From contig JABFXM010000279.1 in assembly GCA_013361745.1 (NCBI GenBank), positions 1-8,142 on the forward strand: a stretch of DNA of 8,142 nucleotides, given 5' to 3'. Position 1 is the first letter of the stretch; each line of letters opens with the position of its first letter. Both the position numbers and the translations under genes were made by a program. Origin of the DNA: Gemmatimonadaceae bacterium (lineage in GTDB: Bacteria; Gemmatimonadota; Gemmatimonadetes; Gemmatimonadales; Gemmatimonadaceae). Positions 1 to 7,030 of this stretch are shown one piece after another. The notes beneath the pieces are model-generated. The model was not told the origin of the DNA and did not search any database. It was given only the letters and a program-made list of their open reading frames with translations.

Positions 1-7
1 GGGACAG

Positions 8-100
8 ACGTGGGACGTGGGCCCACGTACCACGTCCTCCCGCGTCCCCCGTCGTCCCAAGCCCCGCCATCGATCCCCCGTCCCACGTCAAATCCCACGT
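8..100. repeat. ACGTGGG/CCCACGT heptamer repeat leader
   Basis: The heptamer ACGTGGG occurs in direct tandem at 8-14 and 15-21. Its reverse complement CCCACGT occurs at 22-28, 82-88 and 94-100, and a one-mismatch copy (ACCACGT) lies at 29-35. The second and third copies meet head to head and form the perfect 14-base palindrome ACGTGGGCCCACGT (15-28). Between the copies the sequence is C-run rich with further CGTCCC-like fragments. The reading frame of the downstream phosphoesterase stays open through this block, so part of it could be translated. The low-complexity, proline-rich product and the downstream Tat motif argue that it is non-coding leader. Function is unknown; it could be decayed simple repeat, a regulator site or an RNA structure. 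Confidence 0.6.
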
Positions 101-105
101 TGGAC

Positions 106-1077
106 ATGGGTTCCGCGTCCAACGCCGAACTGCGTCAACTCCACTCCGCCACGTCCACGCCGACGCCGACTCTCCTGTCCAACGGCAAACTGACCCGTCG
201 CCGCTTCCTCGCCCTGAGCGGGGCCGCGGCGACGGTCGTCGCCGCTGACGCGCTGCTCGTCGAGCCGCGCCGGCTCACCGTCACGCGCCATCTCGTCCGC
301 TCGCCCGGCGCGCCCGTCGGCGCGCGGCGCGTGCGCATCGTGCAGCTCACCGATCTCCATCTCACGCCGATCGGTCCGTTTCACGAGCGGATCGCCCGCG
401 AGATCGCGCACGCCGATCCGCACCTCATCGTGATCAGCGGCGACAGCATCGACCGGCCCGACGCGAACGGGCGGCTCGACGATTTCCTGTCGCTGCTCGA
501 TCCCGCGACGCCGAAGTTCGCGACGTGGGGAAACTGGGAGCACTACCTCGGCATCGACCTCGGCACCACCGCCGAGGTGTACGCGCGGCACGGCTGCCGC
601 GTGCTCGACAACGCCAGCGCCGTGGTGCACGTGAACGGGGCGCGACTGCTCGTCACCGGCATCGACTCCTCGCAGGACGGATTTCCCGACATCACGCGCG
701 CGCTGCGCGGCGTCGAGCCGTCGCCGAACCATCTCGTGATCGCGCACTGCCCGGTGCAGCGTGATCACGTCGTGCGGCACATCATCGCCGGACCGGCGTG
801 CCCCGCGCCCGGCGCGAAGCCGTCGGCGATGCCGGTGACGGGCCCGTCGCTCCCCCATCGTCCCTCGCTCGTCCTCTCCGGCCACACCCACGGCGGCCAG
901 GTGACGTTGGGCGGCTGGGCGCCGATCACTCCGGCGGGGAGCGGTCCGTACGTCGCGGGCTGGTATCGCCACGGGGTGATCCCGCTCTACGTGTCGCGCG
1001 GGATCGGCGAGACGATGATCCCGCTGCGCTTCTGGTGTCCGCCGGAAGTGGCGGTGTTCGAGTGGGAGATGGCGTGA
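106..1077 (+). CDS. Tat-exported calcineurin-like metallophosphoesterase (YkuE/YaeI type)
   Basis: Predicted dinuclear-metal phosphoesterase acting outside the cytoplasm. Numbering here counts from an upstream in-frame GTG at base 10. A twin-arginine signal TRRRFL (62-67) is followed by an Ala/Val-rich hydrophobic stretch. The catalytic core shows D-x-H in QLTDLHL (D115, H117), SGDSID (D145), GNWEH (N175), AHCP (H246) and GHTHGGQ (H292, H294). The C-terminal YVSRGIGETMIPLRFWCPPE block is typical of YkuE/YaeI-like proteins. I chose ATG 106 because it puts the Arg pair about 30 residues from the start and excludes the repeat-encoded, proline-rich stretch. GTG 10 also works, and the frame is open to the window edge, so an earlier start cannot be excluded. 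No Shine-Dalgarno is visible. Motif III is odd: the usual GNH(D/E) is GNWEH, with Trp at the catalytic-His position. The substrate cannot be read from sequence; a phosphodiester or lipid-linked substrate is plausible. The gene converges on the decarboxylase with 10 bases between stops. Confidence 0.88.
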   Translation: MGSASNAELRQLHSATSTPTPTLLSNGKLTRRRFLALSGAAATVVAADALLVEPRRLTVTRHLVRSPGAPVGARRVRIVQLTDLHLTPIGPFHERIAREIAHADPHLIVISGDSIDRPDANGRLDDFLSLLDPATPKFATWGNWEHYLGIDLGTTAEVYARHGCRVLDNASAVVHVNGARLLVTGIDSSQDGFPDITRALRGVEPSPNHLVIAHCPVQRDHVVRHIIAGPACPAPGAKPSAMPVTGPSLPHRPSLVLSGHTHGGQVTLGGWAPITPAGSGPYVAGWYRHGVIPLYVSRGIGETMIPLRFWCPPEVAVFEWEMA

Positions 1078-1087
1078 GGCCGCGCGC

Positions 1088-2638
1088 CTAACGTGCGACG
1101 CCGGCGGCGTCCCGCAGCAGCCGCCACGCCTCCGCGACGTGGCGTTCCTCCGTCCTGATGTTCCCGATCGCCAGCCGCAGCACATACCGCCCGTTCAGCT
1201 TCGTGTGCGAGAGGAACACCGTCCCCGACGCGTTCACCGCGTCGAGGATGCGCGAGTTGATCGCCTCGCGCTCCGCCTCGCTCTTTCCCTCCGGCGCGTA
1301 GCGGAAGCACACCGTCGAGAATGGCACCGGCGCGACGACCTCCCAGTCACGCTCCGCGCTCACCCACGACGCGAACGTCCGCGCGAGCGCGCAGTGCGCC
1401 CTGATCCGCTCGGCCAGGCCCTCGGCCCCGAAGGCGCGGATCACCATCCACAGCTTCAGCGCGCGGAAGCGGCGGCCGAGCTGCACGCCGTAGTCCATCA
1501 GATTCTCGACCGGCGCCGTCTCGCGCGTCGTGAGGTATTCGGGCACGAGCGAGAAGGCGCGCTTGAGGATTTCCGGTCGCTTCACGTACAGCGCCGAGCA
1601 GTCGATCGGCGTGAAGAGCCACTTGTGCGGGTTGACGACGAAGGAGTCGGCGAGGTCGACGCCGTCGAGGACGCCGCGCATCTCGGGGACGACCGCCGCC
1701 GTTCCGCCGTAGGCCCCGTCGATGTGCAGCCACGGCCGCGCTGCGCTTGCCGTGGCGGCTACCGCCCGTGTGGAATCCGCGACGACCGCAGCGATCTCCC
1801 GCACCGGATCGATGCTCGTCGTGCTGGTGGTCCCCACCGTCGCGACGACGGCAAGGGGGAGCATCCCGCGCGCGCGATCCTCGACGATGCGCTCGCGGAG
1901 AATATCGGGGCGCATCCGGAACTCGGCGTCCGCCGGGATGTGGACCACGTTCTCGTGGCCGATGCCTAACGTGATGGCGCCCTTGTCGACGCTCGAGTGC
2001 GCGTGCTCGGAGCAGTAGACGCGAAGCACCGGCAGGTCTGTGCGCCCGGCCATCCCACGCTCGCGCACGTCGAGCCCCGCCGCCTCGCGCGCCGCCGCGA
2101 GGGCGAGCATCGTCGAGATCGACGCGGTGTCGTTGATGTGCCCATGCCAGCCGTCGCCCAGCCCGAGGAGCTGGCGCAGCCAGTCGAGCGCGCGCAGCTC
2201 GAGCTCCGTCGCCGCCGGCGAGGTTCGCCAGAGCATCGCGTTGACGTTCAACGCCGCCGCGAGCAGCTCGCCGAGTATCCCCGGCGCGGACGCGCTGATC
2301 GCGAAGTAGGCGAAGAACCCCGGATGGTTCCAGTGTGTGATCCCCGGGAGGATCTTCGACTCGAAGTCGCGGAGGATCGTGTCCAGCGACTCACCCTGCA
2401 CCGGCGGCGACGCGGGAAGGGAAGCGGCAACCTCTCCCGGGCTCACGCGCGCCAGCACCGGATACCGCTCGGGGTTCGCGAGGAACTCGCCGATCCACTC
2501 GACGAACCTCTTCCCGTACTCGACGAAGACGTCAGGCGCGACGTCGCCGGTCGAGCCGAGTCGCGGGCCACCAGCGGCTGACCCCTGAGGCCCCGACCCC
2601 TGCGGCAGCCTGGCCCCTGACCCCTGCGCCAGCGTCAC
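1088..2638 (-). CDS. PLP-dependent group II decarboxylase (aromatic-L-amino-acid decarboxylase family)
   Basis: Cytoplasmic fold-type I enzyme of 516 residues, expected to remove the alpha-carboxyl of an amino acid. NPHKW carries the PLP lysine K339. HIDGAY supplies D307, which would pair with the PLP ring nitrogen, and EHAHSS supplies H214, which would stack on the ring. TSPAATELE (139-147) and GVQLGRRFRALKLW (384-397) are family blocks. Asp-to-Lys spacing is 32 and Lys-to-loop-Tyr (Y368 in PEYLTT) is 29, equal to human DDC D271/K303/Y332. Keeping that Tyr favours a true decarboxylase over the Phe-bearing aldehyde synthases. About 14 extra Ala-rich residues lie near 285-300. GTG 2638 overlaps the peptidase stop as GTGA, suggesting translational coupling. 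The first ~25 residues (QGSG-rich) are encoded by a CAGGGGTCAG repeat, and family homology begins near residue 37, so a later start is possible. Aromatic substrates (Trp, Tyr, Phe) are likely, but the exact one is not determinable. Confidence 0.9.
   Translation of the reverse strand: MTLAQGSGARLPQGSGPQGSAAGGPRLGSTGDVAPDVFVEYGKRFVEWIGEFLANPERYPVLARVSPGEVAASLPASPPVQGESLDTILRDFESKILPGITHWNHPGFFAYFAISASAPGILGELLAAALNVNAMLWRTSPAATELELRALDWLRQLLGLGDGWHGHINDTASISTMLALAAAREAAGLDVRERGMAGRTDLPVLRVYCSEHAHSSVDKGAITLGIGHENVVHIPADAEFRMRPDILRERIVEDRARGMLPLAVVATVGTTSTTSIDPVREIAAVVADSTRAVAATASAARPWLHIDGAYGGTAAVVPEMRGVLDGVDLADSFVVNPHKWLFTPIDCSALYVKRPEILKRAFSLVPEYLTTRETAPVENLMDYGVQLGRRFRALKLWMVIRAFGAEGLAERIRAHCALARTFASWVSAERDWEVVAPVPFSTVCFRYAPEGKSEAEREAINSRILDAVNASGTVFLSHTKLNGRYVLRLAIGNIRTEERHVAEAWRLLRDAAGVAR
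2578..2626 (-). repeat. CAGGGGTCAG repeat within the decarboxylase 5' end
   Basis: On the minus (coding) strand the decamer CAGGGGTCAG occurs at 2626-2617 and 2587-2578, with a one-mismatch copy (CAGGGGTCGG) at 2602-2593. Together they give five runs of four G within 49 bases. The block starts 12 bases inside the decarboxylase GTG codon and encodes the Gln-Gly-Ser-Gly-rich N-terminus. In the mRNA the G-runs could fold as an imperfect quadruplex, since one loop is long (13 bases). It resembles intergenic simple repeat taken into a gene rather than conserved protein sequence. Confidence 0.65.
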
Positions 2639-4041
2639 TGCGCGTAGCGCAGGATGTCGTACAGGAAGTGCACGCCGAAGCCCGCGTTCTCGACCGAGAT
2701 GCGCTCATCGTTCCCGTGCACTCCCTTCTGCGAATCGGCGACGTCGGTCATGAAGGGATCGAGTCCGTAGGTGACGATCCCGAGCTTGCGATACGTCGGC
2801 CTGTCGGTCGCGCCGGTGAGCATCGGCGTCGTCACGATCGCCTTCGGGTCGCGGTCGTGCGCCGCGCGCTCGATCGCGCGGAAGAAGTCGGTGTTCACCG
2901 GACTCTCGAGCGGCGTCTTCGGCTGGAGATCGGTGCTGAAGTGCACCGACGTGTCGTTGACGATGCGCTGCAGCGTCGCGAGGAACGCGGCCGGATCCTG
3001 ATCGGGAAGCAGGCGGATGTCGAGCTTCGCGCTCGCCTCCGGCGGGATGACGTTGGTCTTGTTCGACCCCTGCAGCCCGGTGAGCGAGATGGTGTTGCGG
3101 AGGATCGCGTTCCAGTAGATGTCGTTCGTGATCCAGGCCTTCGCGCGCGGATCCTTCACCGCGGCGACGACGTCGCTCAGCCAGCGCTGCTGCTCGCCGG
3201 AATAGAGCGGGGCGATGTCGTGGAAGTACTTCGCGACGCCAGGCGTGACGTGGATGGGCGTCTCGTAGTCGGCGATCTTCGCCAGCGCGCGCACGAGCTT
3301 CGGCACGGGGTTCTGCTTCGTCGGACGCGAGCCATGCGATGGCGTCCCCTTCACCGTCACGCTCTGCCAGAAGGTGCGCTTCTCGGCGACGCCGACGCCC
3401 CAGTACTTCAGCTTCCCGTTCTGGACGGCGTTGTCGCCGCCCTCGGTGATGAGGAACTCGACGTCCTTCAGCAGGTCGGGATGCTTCTCGACGAACTGCA
3501 CGGCGCCGGTCGAGCCGAGCTCCTCGTCGGCGTTGCCGATGAAGACGATGTCGCGGTTGAGCTGGACGCCGTTCCGCTTGAGGAGCAGCATCGCCATCAG
3601 CTGCGCGATCCCCTCGCTCTTCATGTCGAGCGCGCCGCGCCCGTAGATGTAACCGTTCACGATCGCGCCCCCGAAGGGGTCCTGCGTCCAGTACGACGGC
3701 GTCGCGGGAACGACGTCCATGTGATGCACGAGCGCGATCGCCTTCTTCGTCCCGTTCCCCTTGAGCCGCGCGTAGAAGTTCGCCCGCCCCGCGCCGAGTG
3801 AGACGGTGTCGAGGATCTGCGACTCGATCCCCTCCCTGTCGAGGACGCTCTTCAGCCAGAGCGCGGTCTGCAGCTCGTTCCCCGGCGGGTTCGTGGTATT
3901 GATGCGGAAATACTCCTGCATCATCCGCACGGTCTCGTCGCGGGTCGCGTTCCAGTCGATGGAGTTGGGAGCGGGCTGCTGTGCGGAGAGGAGCGCGGGC
4001 GCGGCGGCGAGCGCGAGGGCGAGGAGAGCGATGCGGCGCAT
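2635..4041 (-). CDS. Secreted M20/M25/M40-family zinc metallopeptidase
   Basis: Exported dizinc hydrolase of 468 residues, expected to cleave peptide or N-acyl-amino-acid bonds. A Sec signal peptide (MRRIALLALAL to about A20, ending LLSAQQ) starts at ATG 4041. The catalytic domain shows HHMDVVP (H107 ligand, D109), GALDMK (D139, bridging ligand), ADEELGS (E173 general base, E174 ligand), LITEGG (E200 ligand) and VHGNDER (H442 ligand). All expected metal and catalytic positions are present. The lid/dimerisation domain is inserted at about 223-365 and includes GTPSHGSRP (H236) and the late NVIPPEASAKLDIRLLP block. The overall architecture is like carboxypeptidase G2/ArgE/DapE relatives, but the signal peptide argues against a biosynthetic ArgE/DapE role. 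It is first in a two-gene operon with the decarboxylase (stop/start overlap). The leader just upstream of ATG is pyrimidine-rich with no Shine-Dalgarno. Family assignment is firm; substrate is unknown. Confidence 0.92.
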   Translation of the reverse strand: MRRIALLALALAAAPALLSAQQPAPNSIDWNATRDETVRMMQEYFRINTTNPPGNELQTALWLKSVLDREGIESQILDTVSLGAGRANFYARLKGNGTKKAIALVHHMDVVPATPSYWTQDPFGGAIVNGYIYGRGALDMKSEGIAQLMAMLLLKRNGVQLNRDIVFIGNADEELGSTGAVQFVEKHPDLLKDVEFLITEGGDNAVQNGKLKYWGVGVAEKRTFWQSVTVKGTPSHGSRPTKQNPVPKLVRALAKIADYETPIHVTPGVAKYFHDIAPLYSGEQQRWLSDVVAAVKDPRAKAWITNDIYWNAILRNTISLTGLQGSNKTNVIPPEASAKLDIRLLPDQDPAAFLATLQRIVNDTSVHFSTDLQPKTPLESPVNTDFFRAIERAAHDRDPKAIVTTPMLTGATDRPTYRKLGIVTYGLDPFMTDVADSQKGVHGNDERISVENAGFGVHFLYDILRYAQ

Positions 4042-4454
4042 GGCTGGGCGAGGGAGGGAGGGAAGGCGAAATCAGATCGCGGGAGAGAGCGGGCGCAAGG
4101 CGGGGAAGAGCGCCGCGCCGGTTGCATCGGATCGATCCGCGGTTCTCGAGCCGTTCTTCCCACGAACCGGATGCTTTCGGCGCCGCTGACGAGCCCCCAC
4201 GCGACCCACGATCAGGCCGGCCTCCTCGCAAGTGGCGTCGAGGCTCGTATGCGAACGGGCATCGCGCGATTGGGCAGGAAGAAGAGCGGGAGCATGTCGG
4301 AAGAACGACGGAAGTGCTGTTCTGAAGGCTTGTTTTCCCACCCGGGATCACCCGCGCCAATGAGGAGCTCCGAAACCGCGCTGAGCGATCAGATACTGAC
4401 CACGGAAACAACGCCGCGCGCGACACGTACTATCGGAATCCTCTCCGGACTCCC
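4042..4454. other. Divergent intergenic region
   Basis: These 413 bases separate the minus-strand peptidase/decarboxylase operon from the plus-strand outer-membrane gene and should hold both promoters. I see no convincing gene; short open frames here are Arg/Ser/Pro-rich and resemble no family. Visible landmarks are a G-run motif next to the peptidase start and two perfect palindromes, CGGATCGATCCG (4128-4139) and AGGCCGGCCT (4214-4223). A possible plus-strand -10 element TACTAT lies at 4428-4433, 21 bases before the outer-membrane gene ATG. The base 17 upstream of it reads only GAAACA, a poor -35, so the promoter call is tentative. The stretch 4330-4440 is somewhat less GC-rich than its surroundings, which fits a promoter region. 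Confidence 0.6.
4046..4062 (+). other. G-quadruplex motif beside the peptidase start codon
   Basis: Four GGG tracts at 4046-4048, 4052-4054, 4056-4058 and 4060-4062 are separated by loops of 3, 1 and 1 bases, which fits the canonical G3N1-7 quadruplex pattern. It lies on the plus strand, the template strand for the peptidase gene, 4 bases upstream of its ATG. The peptidase mRNA therefore carries the C-run complement exactly where a Shine-Dalgarno would be expected. Whether it folds in the cell is unknown. Confidence 0.55.
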
Positions 4455-6944
4455 ATGCTGCTCCCTCTCCTCGCCGCTCTCCTCATCGCGCCGCGCGCGG
4501 TGCAGACTCGGGACACCATCCCTCCCCCCGCGAGCACGGATAGCGCGAAGAAGAAGGATCGCCATTCGGTGAGCATCTCGGTCCGCGACCGCGACGGCGG
4601 CGAATGCGTGGGGTTGTCGACCGGCTCCAACGACAACGATGCGTGCGAGGCGAGTCGCGTGGCCGCGAAGCGCATCCCCGTCACCCCGGCGCTGATCGCG
4701 AGCGCCTACGCGAACCCGGCGACGTGCGGGCTCGTGCTGCGCGCGCGTGAGGCGCGCACCGCGGTGGACTCGACGCTCCGTGCGTACCGCGGTCTCGCCT
4801 ACCAGCGGATGTCGGCAGGGATCGCGCTCCACGCGCTCGCGCGCGACCGCCTCGCCGCTCGCGCAGAGCAGTCGGCGAAGATCTGGTGGGACCGCGAGAA
4901 GGGCGCGCTCGTGCAGCTCACCGGAGCGCGCTCGGTCGCTCCCGTCGCAGGCGACGCCGAGGATCAGGATCCGGCGAGCACCGGGACCATCGCGCTCCCG
5001 TATGTCCCCGGCGAGGATCGGCTCTGGCCGATCGGCGGCGCGAAGATCGTCGTCGACGACGAGGAGATCGTCCACCCGCTCGGCGCCGGCGCCGAGGCCT
5101 ACTACACGTATGCGATCGGCGACTCCGTCGTGATTCGAATCCCGCGCGGGGGCGAGTTTCACCTCGTCGAGCTCCGCGTGCAGCCGCGCGCCGAGCGATG
5201 GAACGCGGTTGTCGGATCGCTCTGGCTGGATCGCGAGAGCGCGCAGATCGTTCGCGCCGCGTATCGGCTCGCTTCACCGCTCGACATCTGGGTCGCGATC
5301 AACGAGGAGAGCGCCCGCGACAGCGCCGACGGGAAGCGCGGCAAGAAGGACGACGACGACATCCCGGCGTGGCTCAAGCCCACGCTCCATCCCATGCGCG
5401 CGTCGCTCAGCGCGGTCACCCAGGAGTTCGCGCTGCAGGGCGGGCGCTGGTGGCTCCCGATCTCGCGCACGGCGGAAGGCCTCGTCGAGGTCGGACCGAT
5501 GCGGCTCCCGCTGAGCTGGGAGGAGCGCTTCACCTACGACGTGGTCAGCGGCACTCCACTCCCCGGCACCGCGCTCGACTCGCTGACGACGACGTACGCG
5601 TCGCGCATCGTGCTCGCCGACTCCGCGGCGAAGCTCCGCGAGAGCGACGGCGACGGCGAGCACGGTCACGGTCGCGACTCGTCGTGGACGCGGCGCCATC
5701 CGCTCGAGGCGCTGCAGGAGAAGGAGAAGGCCGCGTGTCTCCACACCATGAAGGGGATGCGCACCGAGATCAGGACGCGCAATGGCGTGCGCACCTTCAT
5801 CGTTGTCCCCTGCGACACCGCGGTGCTCGCGCACTCGGCCGATCTGCCGCCGTCGATCTACGAGTCGAGCGACGTGCTCTTCGGCGCGACCGATCGTGAG
5901 GAGCTGCGAAACTGGGCGATGTCGCTGCAGGCGGAGGCCGACCAGGGCAAGCGTCCCCCGCCGACGGTGCTCTACGGCCTCGGCGGCGGATTGACGCGTT
6001 ACAACCGCGTCGAGGGTCTCTCGATCGGCGTGCGCGTCGATCAGCGACTGCACCGCGGCTACGGCGCGCACGGCGTCGCGCGCTTCGGTTTCGCCGACCT
6101 GCATCCGAGCATCGAGCTCGGCGTGTCCCGCGGCAATCCCGCCCGCACGTGGGACCTGACCGGCTATCACCGGCTCGCCGTCGCCGGCGACTACGGTGAT
6201 CCGTTCACCCTCGGCGCGTCGCTGAGCGCGCTGCTCTTCGGGCGCGACGACGGCTTCTATTATCGCGCGACCGGCGCCGAGCTGACGCGGACGTCGATCG
6301 GCGAGACGGTGGTTCAGTGGCGGCTCTTCGGCGAGCATCACGGCGATGCGCCGATGAAGACCAACGTCTCGCTCGCGCACCTCGGCAAGGGACGCTTCCC
6401 CGGGAACATCACCGCTCGACGCGGCGACGTCGGCGGGGTCGGCCTCACGCTGACGCGAAGCTTCGGCGCCGACCCGCGCAGCTGGCGTCTGCTGAGCAGC
6501 ACGCACGGGGAAGCGGCGGCGGGAAGCTTCGACTACTCGCGCGCGCTCGCCGACCTCACTCTCTCACACCCGCTTCCCTTCGGCACCGAGGGCGCGCTCA
6601 CCGGCGTGGCGGGGATCGCGGGCGGTCACGCGCCGATCCAGAAGCTCTTCTTCGTCGGCGGTCCGCAGACGGTGCGCGGGATCGATCCCGGAAGCGGCGT
6701 CGGCGACGCGATGTGGGTCGGACGCGGCGAGTTGGCGCTCTCGCGCGGTGTGTTCAGGCCCATGCTCTTCGGCGACCTCGGCTGGGCGGGAGATCGCGCG
6801 GACTGGCGACGTCCCGGTCGTCCGCTGGCGGGCGCCGGGCTCGGCGGTTCGCTCTTCGAGGGGCTGCTGCGCGCCGACGTCGCGAAGGGGATCCACCCCG
6901 CGGGGGGAGTGCGCGTCTATCTGTACCTCGACGCGCGTTTCTGA
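4455..6944 (+). CDS. Outer-membrane protein: LolA/DUF5686-like domain plus Omp85-type beta-barrel
   Basis: Predicted envelope protein of 829 residues. ATG 4455 is the only usable start; the hydrophobic [15 protein letters not shown] segment is a short signal peptide lacking a basic n-region. Residues ~75-365 look like a LolA-fold/DUF5686-type periplasmic domain: a [15 protein letters not shown] helix, then strands such as [21 protein letters not shown] (252-272) and [18 protein letters not shown] linker (~366-505) is charged and His/Asp-rich ([12 protein letters not shown], 397-408). From [10 protein letters not shown] (516-525) onward come alternating strands of a C-terminal barrel, with [10 protein letters not shown] (735-744) matching the Omp85 loop-6 VRG(F/Y) signature and a terminal Phe (YLYLDARF) as the assembly signal. 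No POTRA repeats are evident, so a core BamA role is unlikely. It may transport or anchor a lipid or protein at the outer membrane; its function is not known. Cysteines at 51, 64, 91, 428 and 453 could form disulfides. No Shine-Dalgarno is seen. Domain naming is inferred from motifs. Confidence 0.8.
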   Translation: MLLPLLAALLIAPRAVQTRDTIPPPASTDSAKKKDRHSVSISVRDRDGGECVGLSTGSNDNDACEASRVAAKRIPVTPALIASAYANPATCGLVLRAREARTAVDSTLRAYRGLAYQRMSAGIALHALARDRLAARAEQSAKIWWDREKGALVQLTGARSVAPVAGDAEDQDPASTGTIALPYVPGEDRLWPIGGAKIVVDDEEIVHPLGAGAEAYYTYAIGDSVVIRIPRGGEFHLVELRVQPRAERWNAVVGSLWLDRESAQIVRAAYRLASPLDIWVAINEESARDSADGKRGKKDDDDIPAWLKPTLHPMRASLSAVTQEFALQGGRWWLPISRTAEGLVEVGPMRLPLSWEERFTYDVVSGTPLPGTALDSLTTTYASRIVLADSAAKLRESDGDGEHGHGRDSSWTRRHPLEALQEKEKAACLHTMKGMRTEIRTRNGVRTFIVVPCDTAVLAHSADLPPSIYESSDVLFGATDREELRNWAMSLQAEADQGKRPPPTVLYGLGGGLTRYNRVEGLSIGVRVDQRLHRGYGAHGVARFGFADLHPSIELGVSRGNPARTWDLTGYHRLAVAGDYGDPFTLGASLSALLFGRDDGFYYRATGAELTRTSIGETVVQWRLFGEHHGDAPMKTNVSLAHLGKGRFPGNITARRGDVGGVGLTLTRSFGADPRSWRLLSSTHGEAAAGSFDYSRALADLTLSHPLPFGTEGALTGVAGIAGGHAPIQKLFFVGGPQTVRGIDPGSGVGDAMWVGRGELALSRGVFRPMLFGDLGWAGDRADWRRPGRPLAGAGLGGSLFEGLLRADVAKGIHPAGGVRVYLYLDARF

Positions 6945-6955
6945 TCGCGTGTCGA

Positions 6956-7028
6956 TGGCCGTGGGGAGTTAGAGAGTCAGGAACGAAACGAGCGTCTCGC
7001 CGGTTCGCCCTCGACTCTCCCACGGCCA
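6956..7028 (+). promoter_or_regulatory. Long imperfect hairpin in the cysK 5' leader
   Basis: Bases 6956-6965 (TGGCCGTGGG) pair perfectly with 7019-7028 (CCCACGGCCA). After a 7-base bulge (6966-6972), 6973-6978 (AGAGTC) pair with 7013-7018 (GACTCT). This makes a 16-bp stem around a 34-base loop. The loop contains a smaller CGAG/CTCG hairpin (6989-6992 with 6996-6999) flanked by GAAC/GTTC (6981-6984 with 7003-7006). The structure ends two bases before the cysK ATG, where a ribosome site would be. It lacks a following T-run, so it is a poor intrinsic terminator for the preceding gene. A translation-controlling or attenuating leader is the more interesting reading, but no known riboswitch class is recognised. 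Confidence 0.45.
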
Positions 7029-7030
7029 CG

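Noticed and set aside
1077..1111. Small hairpins between and just inside the converging gene ends (AGGC/GCCT and GACGCC/GGCGTC) as a bidirectional terminator
   Set aside because: Stems of 4 and 6 bp without T-runs are expected by chance at this GC content.
88..1185. A 365-residue antisense open frame across the phosphoesterase
   Set aside because: Arg/Gly/His-rich shadow; the plus-strand frame carries the complete metallophosphoesterase motifs.
4072..4341. An 89-residue minus-strand open frame in the divergent region as a possible small gene
   Set aside because: Its composition is not protein-like, there is no ribosome site and no family resemblance, and it would occupy the probable promoter region.
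2705..4426. A 573-residue open frame on the minus strand across the peptidase
   Set aside because: It is a shadow frame of the peptidase gene: Arg/Ala/His-rich translation without domains, while the overlapping frame has every M20 catalytic residue.
5274..6506. A 410-residue antisense open frame opposite the outer-membrane gene
   Set aside because: High-GC shadow with Arg/Ala/Val-rich composition and no recognisable motif; the plus-strand frame has barrel signatures.
6317..7030. An in-frame extension upstream of cysK that would make a 541-residue protein
   Set aside because: The added sequence is Arg/Ala-rich, overlaps the barrel coding region in another frame and matches no family; CysK homology starts exactly at ATG 7031.
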